Virus record (IMG/VR): IMGVR_UViG_3300017760_000066
Span: 1-26,644 of that record
Length of the DNA: 26,644 bases
Strand: one strand, 5' to 3'
Origin: a virus
Positions 11,374 to 19,078 of this stretch are shown here, in pieces. Each line of letters begins with the position of its first letter. Position 1 is the first letter of the stretch. The position numbers were made by a program, and so were the translations under genes. The notes under the pieces were generated by a model. That model did no database searches and was not told the origin of the DNA. It saw only the letters and a list, made by a program, of their open reading frames with translations.

Positions 11374-12789
11374 TCAGGTGATGTTAATTACTCCACCCAT
11401 TGCAGCGTGTGCAGTACATTGATAATATAAAGTATCAGGAGTTACGAATGGAACTTCGAAGATTAGCACACCATTTGCAACATCATTATTAGTAACTCCT
11501 ACGTTCCATGCTGTACCAGCAGCACCATTTGTCGTGCTCTGAATACGGAATGGGTGTGCTCCCATCTTATTCTCAAACATGTAAGTATGTCCGCGTTTGA
11601 GATATAGAGTGGGATCAGTCGCTGTTGAGTGACCAAAACCAGGACCAGTAAAGATATAGTTACTTGAACCATCTGCTGTCAATACCCAACGCATTGAAGC
11701 AGTATACGATCCATCACCATAATATGTGGTCACACCTTGATCAACATGTCCACTCGCAGTAATAATACCTGAGATATTAATAGATGCGAACGTAGCAATA
11801 CCTGTATATGAGGATTGTCCGCTAACTTTTAAACCTAATCCACGATTAAATGAGATCTCTTGTGTAGCATCACCACCATCAAGTTTAGCAAAAGTTAAAG
11901 TGCCAGTCGGTGTTTTAAATCCAGCAAAAGCTGTGACCATGCCAACAGCACTAACTCCGCCATTAGTAATGGTAGTAAATCCTGTAATTTCAGCACCACC
12001 AATACCGATATTTAATTCAGTAAGAGTAGCAGCAACACCTACATTTAGATTTGTAAGAGTTGCTTGCCCACCAACAGTAAGAATACCACTCGTTACATTG
12101 GTGTTTGATAAGTTAACCTGTCCACCGGCAGTAAGAATACCACTAATTACATTGGTATTTGATAAGTTAAGTTGACCCTCAGCAGTAGAAATACCACTAA
12201 CAGATAACTGAGTGAGTTGTGCGCTACCTGTAATATTATTACTTGCAATTGTAGTAGCAGTTACAATTCCAACAACTGTTGTGCCACCAGTAATGTTAGT
12301 AATAGATGCATTATTAAAATTACTATTACCTGATGCAGATACACTGGTAACAGTAACAGCAGTTCCAGTAAGTGGACCACTTAATTGATTTGCAGTTAAT
12401 ATACCAGCATTAACGTTGCCTAGTGTAGATACGCCAATAACAACTAACGATGCAGATCTAGGGTCAGCAGTAGTAACACCGGATGTAATAGTGGTGATAC
12501 CTGATGCTAACGCAGATACTCCAAAAGTACCATCAAAGTTTATTTTAGTAGCAGCACCGATAGAGTTATTTTCTCTCATGACAGTAACACCGGCACCAAC
12601 AGCAGCGAGACCGGTTAATCCTGATCCCTCCCCAAAAAAGTTGGTTGCAGTGACAACACCGACGACCTTGACATCAGTAGCAACATCTAGATTGGTGCCC
12701 TTGCTGACTGATCCTGCTCTCAGGTCAACACCATCAATGCCAAGGGCATCAGTATTGCCAAGTTTTGCTAATTCTCTTGCTCTTGACAT
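11374..12789 (-). CDS. Tail fibre-like virion protein with cupredoxin-like C-terminus
   Basis: The start at 12789 (MSRARELAKLGNTDALGIDG) gives 471 residues. The body is made of repetitive segments such as GIVTATTIAS and SGILTAGGQV, typical of beta-helical fibre proteins of marine myoviruses. The last 75 residues contain AHPFRI (H412) and YYQCTAHAAMGG (C458, H461, M464), the His-Cys-His-Met ligand set of type 1 copper proteins such as plastocyanin. Copper binding is inferred. A late box lies 22 bases upstream and a terminator-like hairpin follows, so it is probably a single-gene late unit. Confidence 0.8.
   Translation of the reverse strand: MSRARELAKLGNTDALGIDGVDLRAGSVSKGTNLDVATDVKVVGVVTATNFFGEGSGLTGLAAVGAGVTVMRENNSIGAATKINFDGTFGVSALASGITTITSGVTTADPRSASLVVIGVSTLGNVNAGILTANQLSGPLTGTAVTVTSVSASGNSNFNNASITNITGGTTVVGIVTATTIASNNITGSAQLTQLSVSGISTAEGQLNLSNTNVISGILTAGGQVNLSNTNVTSGILTVGGQATLTNLNVGVAATLTELNIGIGGAEITGFTTITNGGVSAVGMVTAFAGFKTPTGTLTFAKLDGGDATQEISFNRGLGLKVSGQSSYTGIATFASINISGIITASGHVDQGVTTYYGDGSYTASMRWVLTADGSSNYIFTGPGFGHSTATDPTLYLKRGHTYMFENKMGAHPFRIQSTTNGAAGTAWNVGVTNNDVANGVLIFEVPFVTPDTLYYQCTAHAAMGGVINIT
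12070..12177 (-). repeat. Two 54-bp coding repeats in fibre gene
   Basis: Two adjacent 18-residue units begin GQLNLSNTNVISGILTAG and GQVNLSNTNVTSGILTVG, and a degenerate third follows (GQATLTNLNVG). The DNA is also nearly repeated, so this looks like a recent internal duplication of one rung of the fibre. Confidence 0.8.
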
Positions 12790-12810
12790 CGCACACAATT
12801 AGTTTCTAGT

Positions 12811-12818
12811 TATTTATC
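12811..12818 (-). promoter_or_regulatory. T4-type late promoter GATAAATA
   Basis: GATAAATA on the minus strand lies 22 bases before the fibre ATG and is followed by ACTAGAAA. Similar boxes with a similar flank stand at 18443-18450 and 24216-24223. The preceding gene's stop TGA begins at the base before it (TGATAAATAA). Confidence 0.75.
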
Positions 12819-13293
12819 AAATTGTCATTAAGTCTGCACCACACTCATGAAACAGCATATAAAATTGCCATAATACTTCTACTTCAAACTCATGGAATGT
12901 GAGATCTTCTTTCCGTTCATCAATTCTTCTACACTTATCCTTATCAATTAACACCGTTGGAACAGTTGGATGCTGTTCTGGACAGAATAAGTAACAATCA
13001 AAATCATCAGGTAGAGATGCTAATGCATCAGCAATAGGAGATTTAGCCCTGGTTGTAATACCAAGGATCAAATCTGCATGTTGTGAAGCATACTCAATCC
13101 ATGGTTTATGCCATGGTTGATCCTTACTTAATGCACTTAAATGCACAGCATCTGGATAAAATGTAAATTTGCCCAAATACCTATTCATATCGCTACCAAC
13201 ATGGTTAGCAATAGCAAGATTGCCGCCATTACCTATGATTGCAATACTTTTTGATTGTTTTACTGATTCAATTAGCGTTGAAGAAAGTGTCAC
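12817..13293 (-). CDS. SIS-domain sugar isomerase (GmhA/KdsD-like)
   Basis: GTG at 13293 is the likely start (158 residues, VTLSSTLIESVKQSKSIAII); an ATG at 13374 is in frame but overlaps the upstream gene by 107 bases. IGNGGNLAIANHVGSDM is the phosphosugar-binding loop of SIS proteins such as GmhA (heptose isomerase). KdsD, which makes arabinose 5-phosphate for Kdo synthesis, also uses this fold. With KdsB and a HAD phosphatase next door, a KdsD- or GmhA-like role in Kdo or heptose sugar supply is likely; the exact substrate is not decided. Its stop overlaps the late box of the fibre gene. Confidence 0.75.
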   Translation of the reverse strand: MTLSSTLIESVKQSKSIAIIGNGGNLAIANHVGSDMNRYLGKFTFYPDAVHLSALSKDQPWHKPWIEYASQHADLILGITTRAKSPIADALASLPDDFDCYLFCPEQHPTVPTVLIDKDKCRRIDERKEDLTFHEFEVEVLWQFYMLFHECGADLMTI

Positions 13294-13618
13294 TGTGAAT
13301 ACCTTTGTCGTCAATGTAAATGTCGCCAGAATATTTTCCGAGAAACAGTTTAGTATACCTGCATCCCCAATCATCCAACTGTTGTTCTGTCATTCTACCA
13401 TACTTTTGTCTTGCACGATTCATTGATTCCTCATCAAAGTTTCCTTCTGGATTATTCTTTGGACCCATTCCTCGTGCAGTCATGTATACAATTTCATGAC
13501 CTTCATCATATAATTTATTCATCTTTTCAATTCGATCATAATACACTTCACCTGATCCAAAGTTTGGACCATTAAAATGCTCACAAATTGTACCGTCAAT
13601 GTCAACGACGTATCTCAT
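13268..13618 (-). CDS. HAD-family phosphatase (capsule-type)
   Basis: The start at 13618 (MRYVVDIDGTICEHFNGPNF) gives 116 residues. D6 and D8 in VVDIDGT are the nucleophile and acid/base of HAD enzymes, GHEIVYMTARG is motif II, and GDIYIDDKGIHSD is motif IV. The length and pattern fit small capsule-biosynthesis phosphatases. It could replace KdsC (Kdo-8-phosphate phosphatase) in the cassette, but this is inferred from neighbours. It overlaps kdsB by 17 bases. Confidence 0.8.
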   Translation of the reverse strand: MRYVVDIDGTICEHFNGPNFGSGEVYYDRIEKMNKLYDEGHEIVYMTARGMGPKNNPEGNFDEESMNRARQKYGRMTEQQLDDWGCRYTKLFLGKYSGDIYIDDKGIHSDTFFNAN

Positions 13619-14309
13619 GTTTAACAATCTCAATGTCTGATGGGCGATCAACAGCATGTGTTCTCATGCCGATATTAAATGGAGTCACAGGTATTTTACC
13701 AATGAAACCTAGGGTGTCAAGACTAGCACAATCCTCAACCATTTTCAAATCATATGATCTGAAATTTGCAATAGTATCATAGTCATAGACATATAGTCCA
13801 GAGATTCCGAAGATATGTCGATTAATAATCCACTCTGGTTCTGGTGTACGAGTGATCCAAATTACATTATCATTATTGATAACTGCTTTGACACAATCTT
13901 TATCATCAACATCAGTCTGATTAATATTATAGATTGCTTGCAACATCTGAGTCTGATGTGTCATTGCATGACCAATCATATCATCAATTGATTCTGGATT
14001 CATCACAGGTTCATCTCCTTGGAGATTAACAACCCAACGTGGTTTATATTCTAGTAATCGAACAGCATCAGATACTCTATGAGTGCATGTAGAACAAGAG
14101 TCTGTAATTATGGCATCACAGTTATATTGTTTTACTACGTTATAAATTTCTTCATCAGGTGTTGCGACAACAATATTATCAATATACTTACATTCCATTG
14201 CACGATCAATGACATGCAGAATCATTTCTTTTCCATTGATTTTATACAATGGTTTACCAGGAAATCTTGTAGATCCTAATCTTGACGGGATAACACATGT
14301 AACAGTCAT
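13602..14309 (-). CDS. kdsB: CMP-Kdo synthetase (3-deoxy-manno-octulosonate cytidylyltransferase)
   Basis: This 235-residue protein has the length of KdsB (about 245). The nucleotide-binding signature IPSRLGSTRFPGKPL is at residues 7-21, and the active-site segment VVNLQGDEPVM lies near 92-102. Both are characteristic. The enzyme joins CTP and Kdo to make CMP-Kdo for LPS or capsule. The gene is in a chain of ATGA/overlap junctions with its neighbours, so it belongs to one operon driven by the promoter at 15680-15708. Confidence 0.9.
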   Translation of the reverse strand: MTVTCVIPSRLGSTRFPGKPLYKINGKEMILHVIDRAMECKYIDNIVVATPDEEIYNVVKQYNCDAIITDSCSTCTHRVSDAVRLLEYKPRWVVNLQGDEPVMNPESIDDMIGHAMTHQTQMLQAIYNINQTDVDDKDCVKAVINNDNVIWITRTPEPEWIINRHIFGISGLYVYDYDTIANFRSYDLKMVEDCASLDTLGFIGKIPVTPFNIGMRTHAVDRPSDIEIVKHEIRR

Positions 14310-15301
14310 AACTCAGAGATTAACTTTCTTACAGAGGGATGATACTCTATTGTATCATAGATTTTGCACTTTGCATTCAGTTTATCCAATGCTTTATCTT
14401 TGGAATACAATTCCAATGGCACAGCATCAGTTATGATTCTTCCAGTAGAGTTACCATAGAACCAATCATCCCAATGTCTACCATGTTTTTCTGTCAACAG
14501 ATTTGATCTAAAATTGAGCATATACAACGATTCTAATAGTTCATCAGGTGTTTGTCTCTTATGTGGACACAGGAACAACTTAATCATACTCATGATGACA
14601 CTGCGATCATCACACCTGTCTATCCATAAGTTCTCAAACTTACTATGAATATCTTCTAACTTAGCATAGCTATTAACTGAACTTGTTGTGGTCTCATAGT
14701 AAATATCCCCTGCATCATAGTAACGAACATGAGCACCACTATAATATGCGTACATAGTCGCAGATGTGAACATTGGAAAGTAAAATGCCTGAAATCTTCC
14801 CATTGCAACAGCAAGACCCAACTGCCACTCTTCTACACCAGGATCATCAAAGATACTCATGATATGTAAGTCTTTCAATCCCTCATATGCAAAGGCATAG
14901 TACCAGTCTTGCTTCTGTTCTGCTGGTGCCATTGCAATAACAGGTCTAGGTGCATTTTCTACTAATGTTCTAATGGCATCATAATTTACCTGATTGAAAT
15001 CAACACCGGTTGCAACATCAATCTTAGGTAGAAAGATACATGTTCCCTGTCTTTCTTGTCTTGGCACAAGTGCATCAGCATATAGAAATGGACATGCACC
15101 TAGATGAACATACTTATCATTCTTAACAAGTTTGTCGGGAAGATATTCACTCCATGCATATACAGTGGAGCACATGAAGTCAGCATAAAATTCCTGCCGA
15201 CCCATTGTTTCTGTCTGGACACCAGGAATAAAGTTATAATCTAGGTATTGATCTGTTCCTGCCCAATAATTAAGGATCTCTTTTGTTCCAAAACGACTCA
15301 T
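14306..15301 (-). CDS. Possible glycosyltransferase-like protein A (331 aa)
   Basis: No family was recognised with confidence. The protein contains GACPFLYADAL near residue 68 and IFLPKIDV near residue 89, and later FYFPMFTSATMYAYYSGAHV. The same landmarks in the same order occur in the gene at 25497-26465 (CAPFVYGDAL, VFLPRTDW, CPLFCSTVLYATWCG), so the two are paralogues. The pattern of sheet-helix units and the Kdo-cassette setting suggest a GT-B-type sugar transferase, perhaps using CMP-Kdo, but this is inference. Its start overlaps the upstream gene by ATGA. Confidence 0.6.
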   Translation of the reverse strand: MSRFGTKEILNYWAGTDQYLDYNFIPGVQTETMGRQEFYADFMCSTVYAWSEYLPDKLVKNDKYVHLGACPFLYADALVPRQERQGTCIFLPKIDVATGVDFNQVNYDAIRTLVENAPRPVIAMAPAEQKQDWYYAFAYEGLKDLHIMSIFDDPGVEEWQLGLAVAMGRFQAFYFPMFTSATMYAYYSGAHVRYYDAGDIYYETTTSSVNSYAKLEDIHSKFENLWIDRCDDRSVIMSMIKLFLCPHKRQTPDELLESLYMLNFRSNLLTEKHGRHWDDWFYGNSTGRIITDAVPLELYSKDKALDKLNAKCKIYDTIEYHPSVRKLISEL

Positions 15302-15657
15302 AATGTCTTTTCGTCTGTGTTGAACAGGGCAAGCATTTCTTTCTTCGTTAAGATCTTCTTACGATAGAATACTTTCAACATCTTATTCAATTTTCTATTC
15401 AAATTCTTTTGTAGTTGCATATCTTCACCGTCCCAATCAGGATTGAAACGCCACCCATCTTCTGGATTAAACTTATATTTTTTCTGATACCAATTCTTTG
15501 GTTCTTCTACATTTTCATGCAACACATAGTAGTGTGGCAACTCAGAAATCATCTCATCTTTAATCCACCACTGTCCCATATCATCATCAAAACGAATGGG
15601 GATAAAGTCTGGAAAAAGATATACGCTCTCTTCTATCTCGTTGCACAGCGTCTTCAT
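15298..15657 (-). CDS. Unknown protein leading the Kdo cassette (119 aa)
   Basis: ATG at 15657 (MKTLCNEIEESVYLFPDFIP) is preferred; a TTG at 15669 would add four residues. The N-terminal half is acidic and aromatic (FDDDMGQWWIKDEMISELPH) and the C-terminal half is a basic helix rich in Lys and Asn. It is the first gene after the promoter at 15680-15708 and its stop overlaps the next start (ATGA). Function unknown. Confidence 0.65.
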   Translation of the reverse strand: MKTLCNEIEESVYLFPDFIPIRFDDDMGQWWIKDEMISELPHYYVLHENVEEPKNWYQKKYKFNPEDGWRFNPDWDGEDMQLQKNLNRKLNKMLKVFYRKKILTKKEMLALFNTDEKTL

Positions 15658-15679
15658 ATTCACCAACAATGATGTGTCT

Positions 15680-15708
15680 AGTATATATCGGTTTGATTAG
15701 AATGTCAA
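15680..15708 (-). promoter_or_regulatory. Sigma70-type promoter TTGACA-N17-TATACT
   Basis: Minus-strand TTGACA (15708 to 15703), a 17-base spacer and TATACT (15685 to 15680) match the consensus at 11 of 12 positions. The predicted start near 15673 is 16 bases before the ATG at 15657. It would drive the five-gene Kdo cassette. The TGA of the -35 box is the stop of the oxygenase upstream. Confidence 0.8.
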
Positions 15709-16268
15709 GAAACAAAACTGTACCAACCAGTAATGATGTATTTTGTGTTTAAATTGGGGATTATACCAGAGTGCATGTGTGTCCACGCTGCGGGCCAAAT
15801 TAACATTCTCCCCTGTTTTGCCTTAAAAGTTTTATTTTGATAGTAGAACTTAGTGCCACATTTTGCATCATTTAAGTAGAACATCCATGCAATAATACGT
15901 TTAGAGGTGTGCCCTTCTTGTTCACAATGAGTGGCAAAATATCCATCATCCCTATCAAACCTTTGCATGTGATAGTCAACATTAAGACTCCACTGTGTCA
16001 CATCATTCAAATACTTATGCTTCTTTTTATATCTTTCTATTCCATTTAACAAGGGTGTACCCAATGCATCAGCAAAGAACATATCTTTTGATTGCATTTT
16101 AGAACGATCAAAAGTAAAATCTAAACTCGTGCTTTTCTTCTTATTTAAATCTACCAAACCACCCGCCAAACCCACTTCATGAAGTGGTGAATGTGATTCA
16201 AAAATATAAATTAATTGTTCACACTTTTCTTTTGATAATACTTTATCATATTTTTCAATAAAGTCCAT
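15705..16268 (-). CDS. 2OG-Fe(II) oxygenase, prolyl 4-hydroxylase-like (copy 1)
   Basis: The 187-residue protein has the cupin-type core of 2-oxoglutarate oxygenases: iron ligands H114 and E116 (ATHCEQE), distal His at H164 or H166 (WTHMHSG), and K176 (TKYIITGW) in the position for the 2OG carboxylate; collagen-type prolyl 4-hydroxylases use Lys there. Glu in place of the usual Asp is unusual but seen in some families. It lies 18 bases after a glycine-rich adhesin gene. The gene at 20724-21263 is a clear paralogue with the same HCE, THxHxG and TKYI motifs. Confidence 0.82.
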   Translation of the reverse strand: MDFIEKYDKVLSKEKCEQLIYIFESHSPLHEVGLAGGLVDLNKKKSTSLDFTFDRSKMQSKDMFFADALGTPLLNGIERYKKKHKYLNDVTQWSLNVDYHMQRFDRDDGYFATHCEQEGHTSKRIIAWMFYLNDAKCGTKFYYQNKTFKAKQGRMLIWPAAWTHMHSGIIPNLNTKYIITGWYSFVS

Positions 16269-16286
16269 GAAGGAATAAAAATGTCA

Positions 16287-17111
16287 CTATACTGGGTATC
16301 TTACCACAACTCTACCTTTACCACCAGCTCCACCAGGACTACCGCCGCCACCATCGTAGGAACCGCCACCGCCGCCACCGCCGCCGCCATAATTATTACC
16401 ATCAGCAGAGGGTCCGCCGAATCCATTGTGTCCACCTGTATCTCTACCGGCACCTGGTGCCATATATGGTTTCCACCAGTTACCAGAAGGTTGTGGAGCT
16501 CCACCCGCTCCGCCAGAACCGCGTCCACTAAAAGCGGGACTTCTTCCAGTACCGGTCCCACCGGTGTGGTTGTTATTAATTGTTACAGTTGGATTGGGGG
16601 TAGCAGGATCCTGGTTGACGCCACCCTCACCAGCACCAGGAGATCCCCCACCATCACCAGCACCACCTTGTAAATATCCAAAGGGTAAAGTAAATCTAGA
16701 ATATCCACCAAGACTTCCATTACTACCGGGACCACCAGAACCACCGCTGCCACCATTACCAGCTTGTATAGGATATGTTCCTGTTCCCAAATCTGCAATA
16801 GTGCCGACTAATGTCCCACCACCGCCGCCACCGCCGCCACCAGGACCATTACCACCATCACCAGCACCACCGCCGCCGCCTCCGCCTGCGCCTTGAAGAA
16901 GAACTTCAATCGAAGCAGTTCCTCCGGTTACTTCAAAATTATCCGATGTGGGATAATCAAAGACATGATAAGTATATCCATCACCAGGCGTTGCAATAGT
17001 GCCACCAGTCGCGGTGAATGCAGCAGCACCGCCACCTGACAAATAACCAAGTCCTCCACCTGTACCAGTTAATCCAAGCAGGGGTTTTTCTTTTTTATTC
17101 CAGTTAAACAT
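16287..17111 (-). CDS. Glycine-rich fibre/adhesin-like protein (copy 1)
   Basis: The 274-residue protein starts MFNWNKKEKPLLGLTGTGGG and has several runs of 6-9 Gly with interspersed Pro and Ser, plus short beta segments (ASIEVLLQG). This resembles polyglycine-II adhesins such as gp38 of T-even-like phages, which bind host receptors, but no specific match can be shown. A strong Shine-Dalgarno AGGAGGT lies 6 bases before the ATG. It sits between a fibre gene and an oxygenase. Confidence 0.72.
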   Translation of the reverse strand: MFNWNKKEKPLLGLTGTGGGLGYLSGGGAAAFTATGGTIATPGDGYTYHVFDYPTSDNFEVTGGTASIEVLLQGAGGGGGGGAGDGGNGPGGGGGGGGGTLVGTIADLGTGTYPIQAGNGGSGGSGGPGSNGSLGGYSRFTLPFGYLQGGAGDGGGSPGAGEGGVNQDPATPNPTVTINNNHTGGTGTGRSPAFSGRGSGGAGGAPQPSGNWWKPYMAPGAGRDTGGHNGFGGPSADGNNYGGGGGGGGGSYDGGGGSPGGAGGKGRVVVRYPV

Positions 17112-17117
17112 TTATCT

Positions 17118-17124
17118 ACCTCCT
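17118..17124 (-). promoter_or_regulatory. Strong ribosome binding site AGGAGGT
   Basis: AGGAGGT (minus strand) is complementary to the 16S anti-SD and is 6 bases from the ATG at 17111. It is the strongest SD I saw in this window and suggests high translation of the glycine-rich protein. The TGA stop of the upstream fibre gene is 1 base before it. Confidence 0.8.
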
Positions 17125-17125
17125 A

Positions 17126-18421
17126 TCAAGCGTTAGTATAGTTGGTTACAGCACCATATATTTGGTATGCATTTGTACCAGTTCCAATTTTTAGAATTTG
17201 GAATGTATAAACGTCTCTTCCAGAAGCACCACCCGATGTTGGCGCACCACCAGACCAATATACTGCTGTGGCAGGGGCTACACCATCAACCTGAACAGTT
17301 CCAATATATCCAGAGTTATTTGGTGTAATAATAACAGTAAAGGAAACAGTTTCACCATTTGATATTGTTGTGCCATGAATACCAGTGAAGTTGATTGTAA
17401 GGCTTCCTGATTCATTACCAGAGAATAGAATTACATTACCATCTGATAATGGATTGGCTGTCTGTGCTCCAAGAGTTGTTCCCGCATTTTCATATTTCTC
17501 TGCAAGTCCACCCTTAAAGATTGCTGCACCACTATTAGCTATACGCAACCGCTCGTATGGAATGTAATCACCATCAGCACAAGTCATGAACGTTAATTGT
17601 CCTCCACGCCCATTGGCGTTGGTGGTCTGTGCGTTACATTCTATTCTTGCTCTCTCAACAGCATTAGTAACTCCTGCTCCAAATGATAGATGCCCTAATT
17701 TATCTCCATCACTTAAACTAGACTCAGTTTCTTTCCATGTGATATTTATTCTCGCAGTTTCGGCATCATTACTAACTTGCAATCCCTCACCAACATCTGC
17801 ACCTTCAATTTGAACTAGGTTATCATAACCAATCCCCTCAATATTACAATTTGTGCTCGATGTTTTGCCAACTAATAATCGTTGACTAGAATCTACACGA
17901 GTTGCTTCAACACTGGCAGTTTCTACTGTAAATGTATCAGCAGCAGGGAACCTAATGGAAGTATTAGTGTCACCAGTGTGGAAGATTGAATCTGCGATTG
18001 ATACATTTCCACCAAAAGATGCTGCGGCAGAAACATTAACATTCGCTAAATTAGACTGACCCGAAATAGTAGTGATACCAGCAAGAACTTGAAGACCATT
18101 TCTTGCAGTAATCAATCCAACTGAATCAATATTAGTTACATCATCATATGTTAGTGTGCCACCAATTGTGACGTTACCAGTAAATGTGGCAGCAATACCA
18201 GTTAAATTTCCACTTAAAACAAGACCATATCCAGTTGCACCAATACCCAAATTTACTGCCGTACCTGCATTTGTTGCAGTTCCACTAAATGTGGTTGCAG
18301 TAATGATACCAGTGGATGAACCATCCATCTGAATACCAGAACCAATATCAATGGTTTGAGATGGATTGGTGCCAATACCCGAACCAATATCTGCCAGATT
18401 AGTTGCTCTTGTTATCGCCAT
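17126..18421 (-). CDS. Tail fibre-like virion protein (431 aa)
   Basis: The start at 18421 (MAITRATNLADIGSGIGTNP) is 21 bases after the late box; two earlier residues are possible from 18430. Repeats such as GIITATTFSG, ISGQSNLANVNV and GNVTIGGTLTYDDV indicate a beta-helical fibre body. The C-terminal part (SLTINFTGIHGTTISNGETV) looks like a globular tip domain seen in marine phage fibres. It heads a late operon followed by the glycine-rich protein and an oxygenase. Confidence 0.78.
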   Translation of the reverse strand: MAITRATNLADIGSGIGTNPSQTIDIGSGIQMDGSSTGIITATTFSGTATNAGTAVNLGIGATGYGLVLSGNLTGIAATFTGNVTIGGTLTYDDVTNIDSVGLITARNGLQVLAGITTISGQSNLANVNVSAAASFGGNVSIADSIFHTGDTNTSIRFPAADTFTVETASVEATRVDSSQRLLVGKTSSTNCNIEGIGYDNLVQIEGADVGEGLQVSNDAETARINITWKETESSLSDGDKLGHLSFGAGVTNAVERARIECNAQTTNANGRGGQLTFMTCADGDYIPYERLRIANSGAAIFKGGLAEKYENAGTTLGAQTANPLSDGNVILFSGNESGSLTINFTGIHGTTISNGETVSFTVIITPNNSGYIGTVQVDGVAPATAVYWSGGAPTSGGASGRDVYTFQILKIGTGTNAYQIYGAVTNYTNA

Positions 18422-18442
18422 TGCTGACACTAATTTTCTAAT

Positions 18443-18450
18443 TATTTATC
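18443..18450 (-). promoter_or_regulatory. T4-type late promoter GATAAATA
   Basis: GATAAATA on the minus strand, 21 bases before the fibre ATG, with the flank ATTAGAAA. The stop TGA of the upstream oxygenase is part of TGATAAATAA. Confidence 0.75.
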
Positions 18451-19078
18451 AGACAGTGATCTCTTTAATATTAACCATCTGTTTTGGCAACACGTTAAAT
18501 GATAATGAGTATCGATGTTCATGTGACATATTAGGTGGTACAGAGTGTAATAGTCCAGAACTAAATGTCAACAATGTACCAGTCTTTGCTGGCACATTAT
18601 AGTGAGGAGCATTAAAAGCATTGTATCTACTTTGCTTAAATGGTATAGAAACTTGATGATATGCATGAGAAGATCCTAATGCATGTGGTTCATGGAATCT
18701 AATATCCCCACATCTTTCTGGCGCGTCCAAATATAGGACACCACTATAAAGTGATCCGGTATGATTATGCATGACACATTCATGTCCATATCCATGCCTC
18801 AACACCCATGATGAGATAATAACAAATTCAATATCATCATCAATCAGATATACATCTTTTGATAGTTTTTGGACTGATTTAAGAACATTCTCTTTTATAT
18901 CAGAGAACATCTCCGTTTGAAGAATATTTCTATCTTCATCTGATGACCAATCACCCGTGCCAATATGCACACGTTCATAATTTAATTTTTTTATATAATT
19001 TTTTATCTCTGGTGTGATCAGATGATTTACATCTTCAATCATCAGAGGTGTAGCAAAAATAGGAATAAGATCACTCAT
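18449..19078 (-). CDS. 2OG-Fe(II) oxygenase-like, PF13759/TIGR02466 type
   Basis: The start at 19078 (MSDLIPIFATPLMIEDVNHL) gives 209 residues and overlaps the upstream gene by 8 bases. The pattern HNHTGSLYSGVLYL, then GDIRFHEP, then LLHSVPPN (H178) and HRYSLSFN (R189) follows the 2OG-FeII_Oxy_5 type (conserved protein TIGR02466). The first site is H-N-H (104-106) instead of HxD/E, so the iron ligation is not certain. It is related to the gene at 19071-19655. Confidence 0.72.
   Translation of the reverse strand: MSDLIPIFATPLMIEDVNHLITPEIKNYIKKLNYERVHIGTGDWSSDEDRNILQTEMFSDIKENVLKSVQKLSKDVYLIDDDIEFVIISSWVLRHGYGHECVMHNHTGSLYSGVLYLDAPERCGDIRFHEPHALGSSHAYHQVSIPFKQSRYNAFNAPHYNVPAKTGTLLTFSSGLLHSVPPNMSHEHRYSLSFNVLPKQMVNIKEITV

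Noticed and set aside
13294-13374. ATG start for the SIS isomerase at 13374
   Set aside because: It would overlap the HAD gene by 107 bases and add residues (MIGDAGILNCFSENILATF) without family character. GTG at 13293 gives a junction like the others, so the longer form is considered less likely.
16426-16896. Proline-rich 156-residue frame on the plus strand
   Set aside because: It is the complement of glycine codons (GGN read as NCC) of the glycine-rich adhesin. Its low-complexity Pro runs and lack of any promoter or SD mark it as a shadow.
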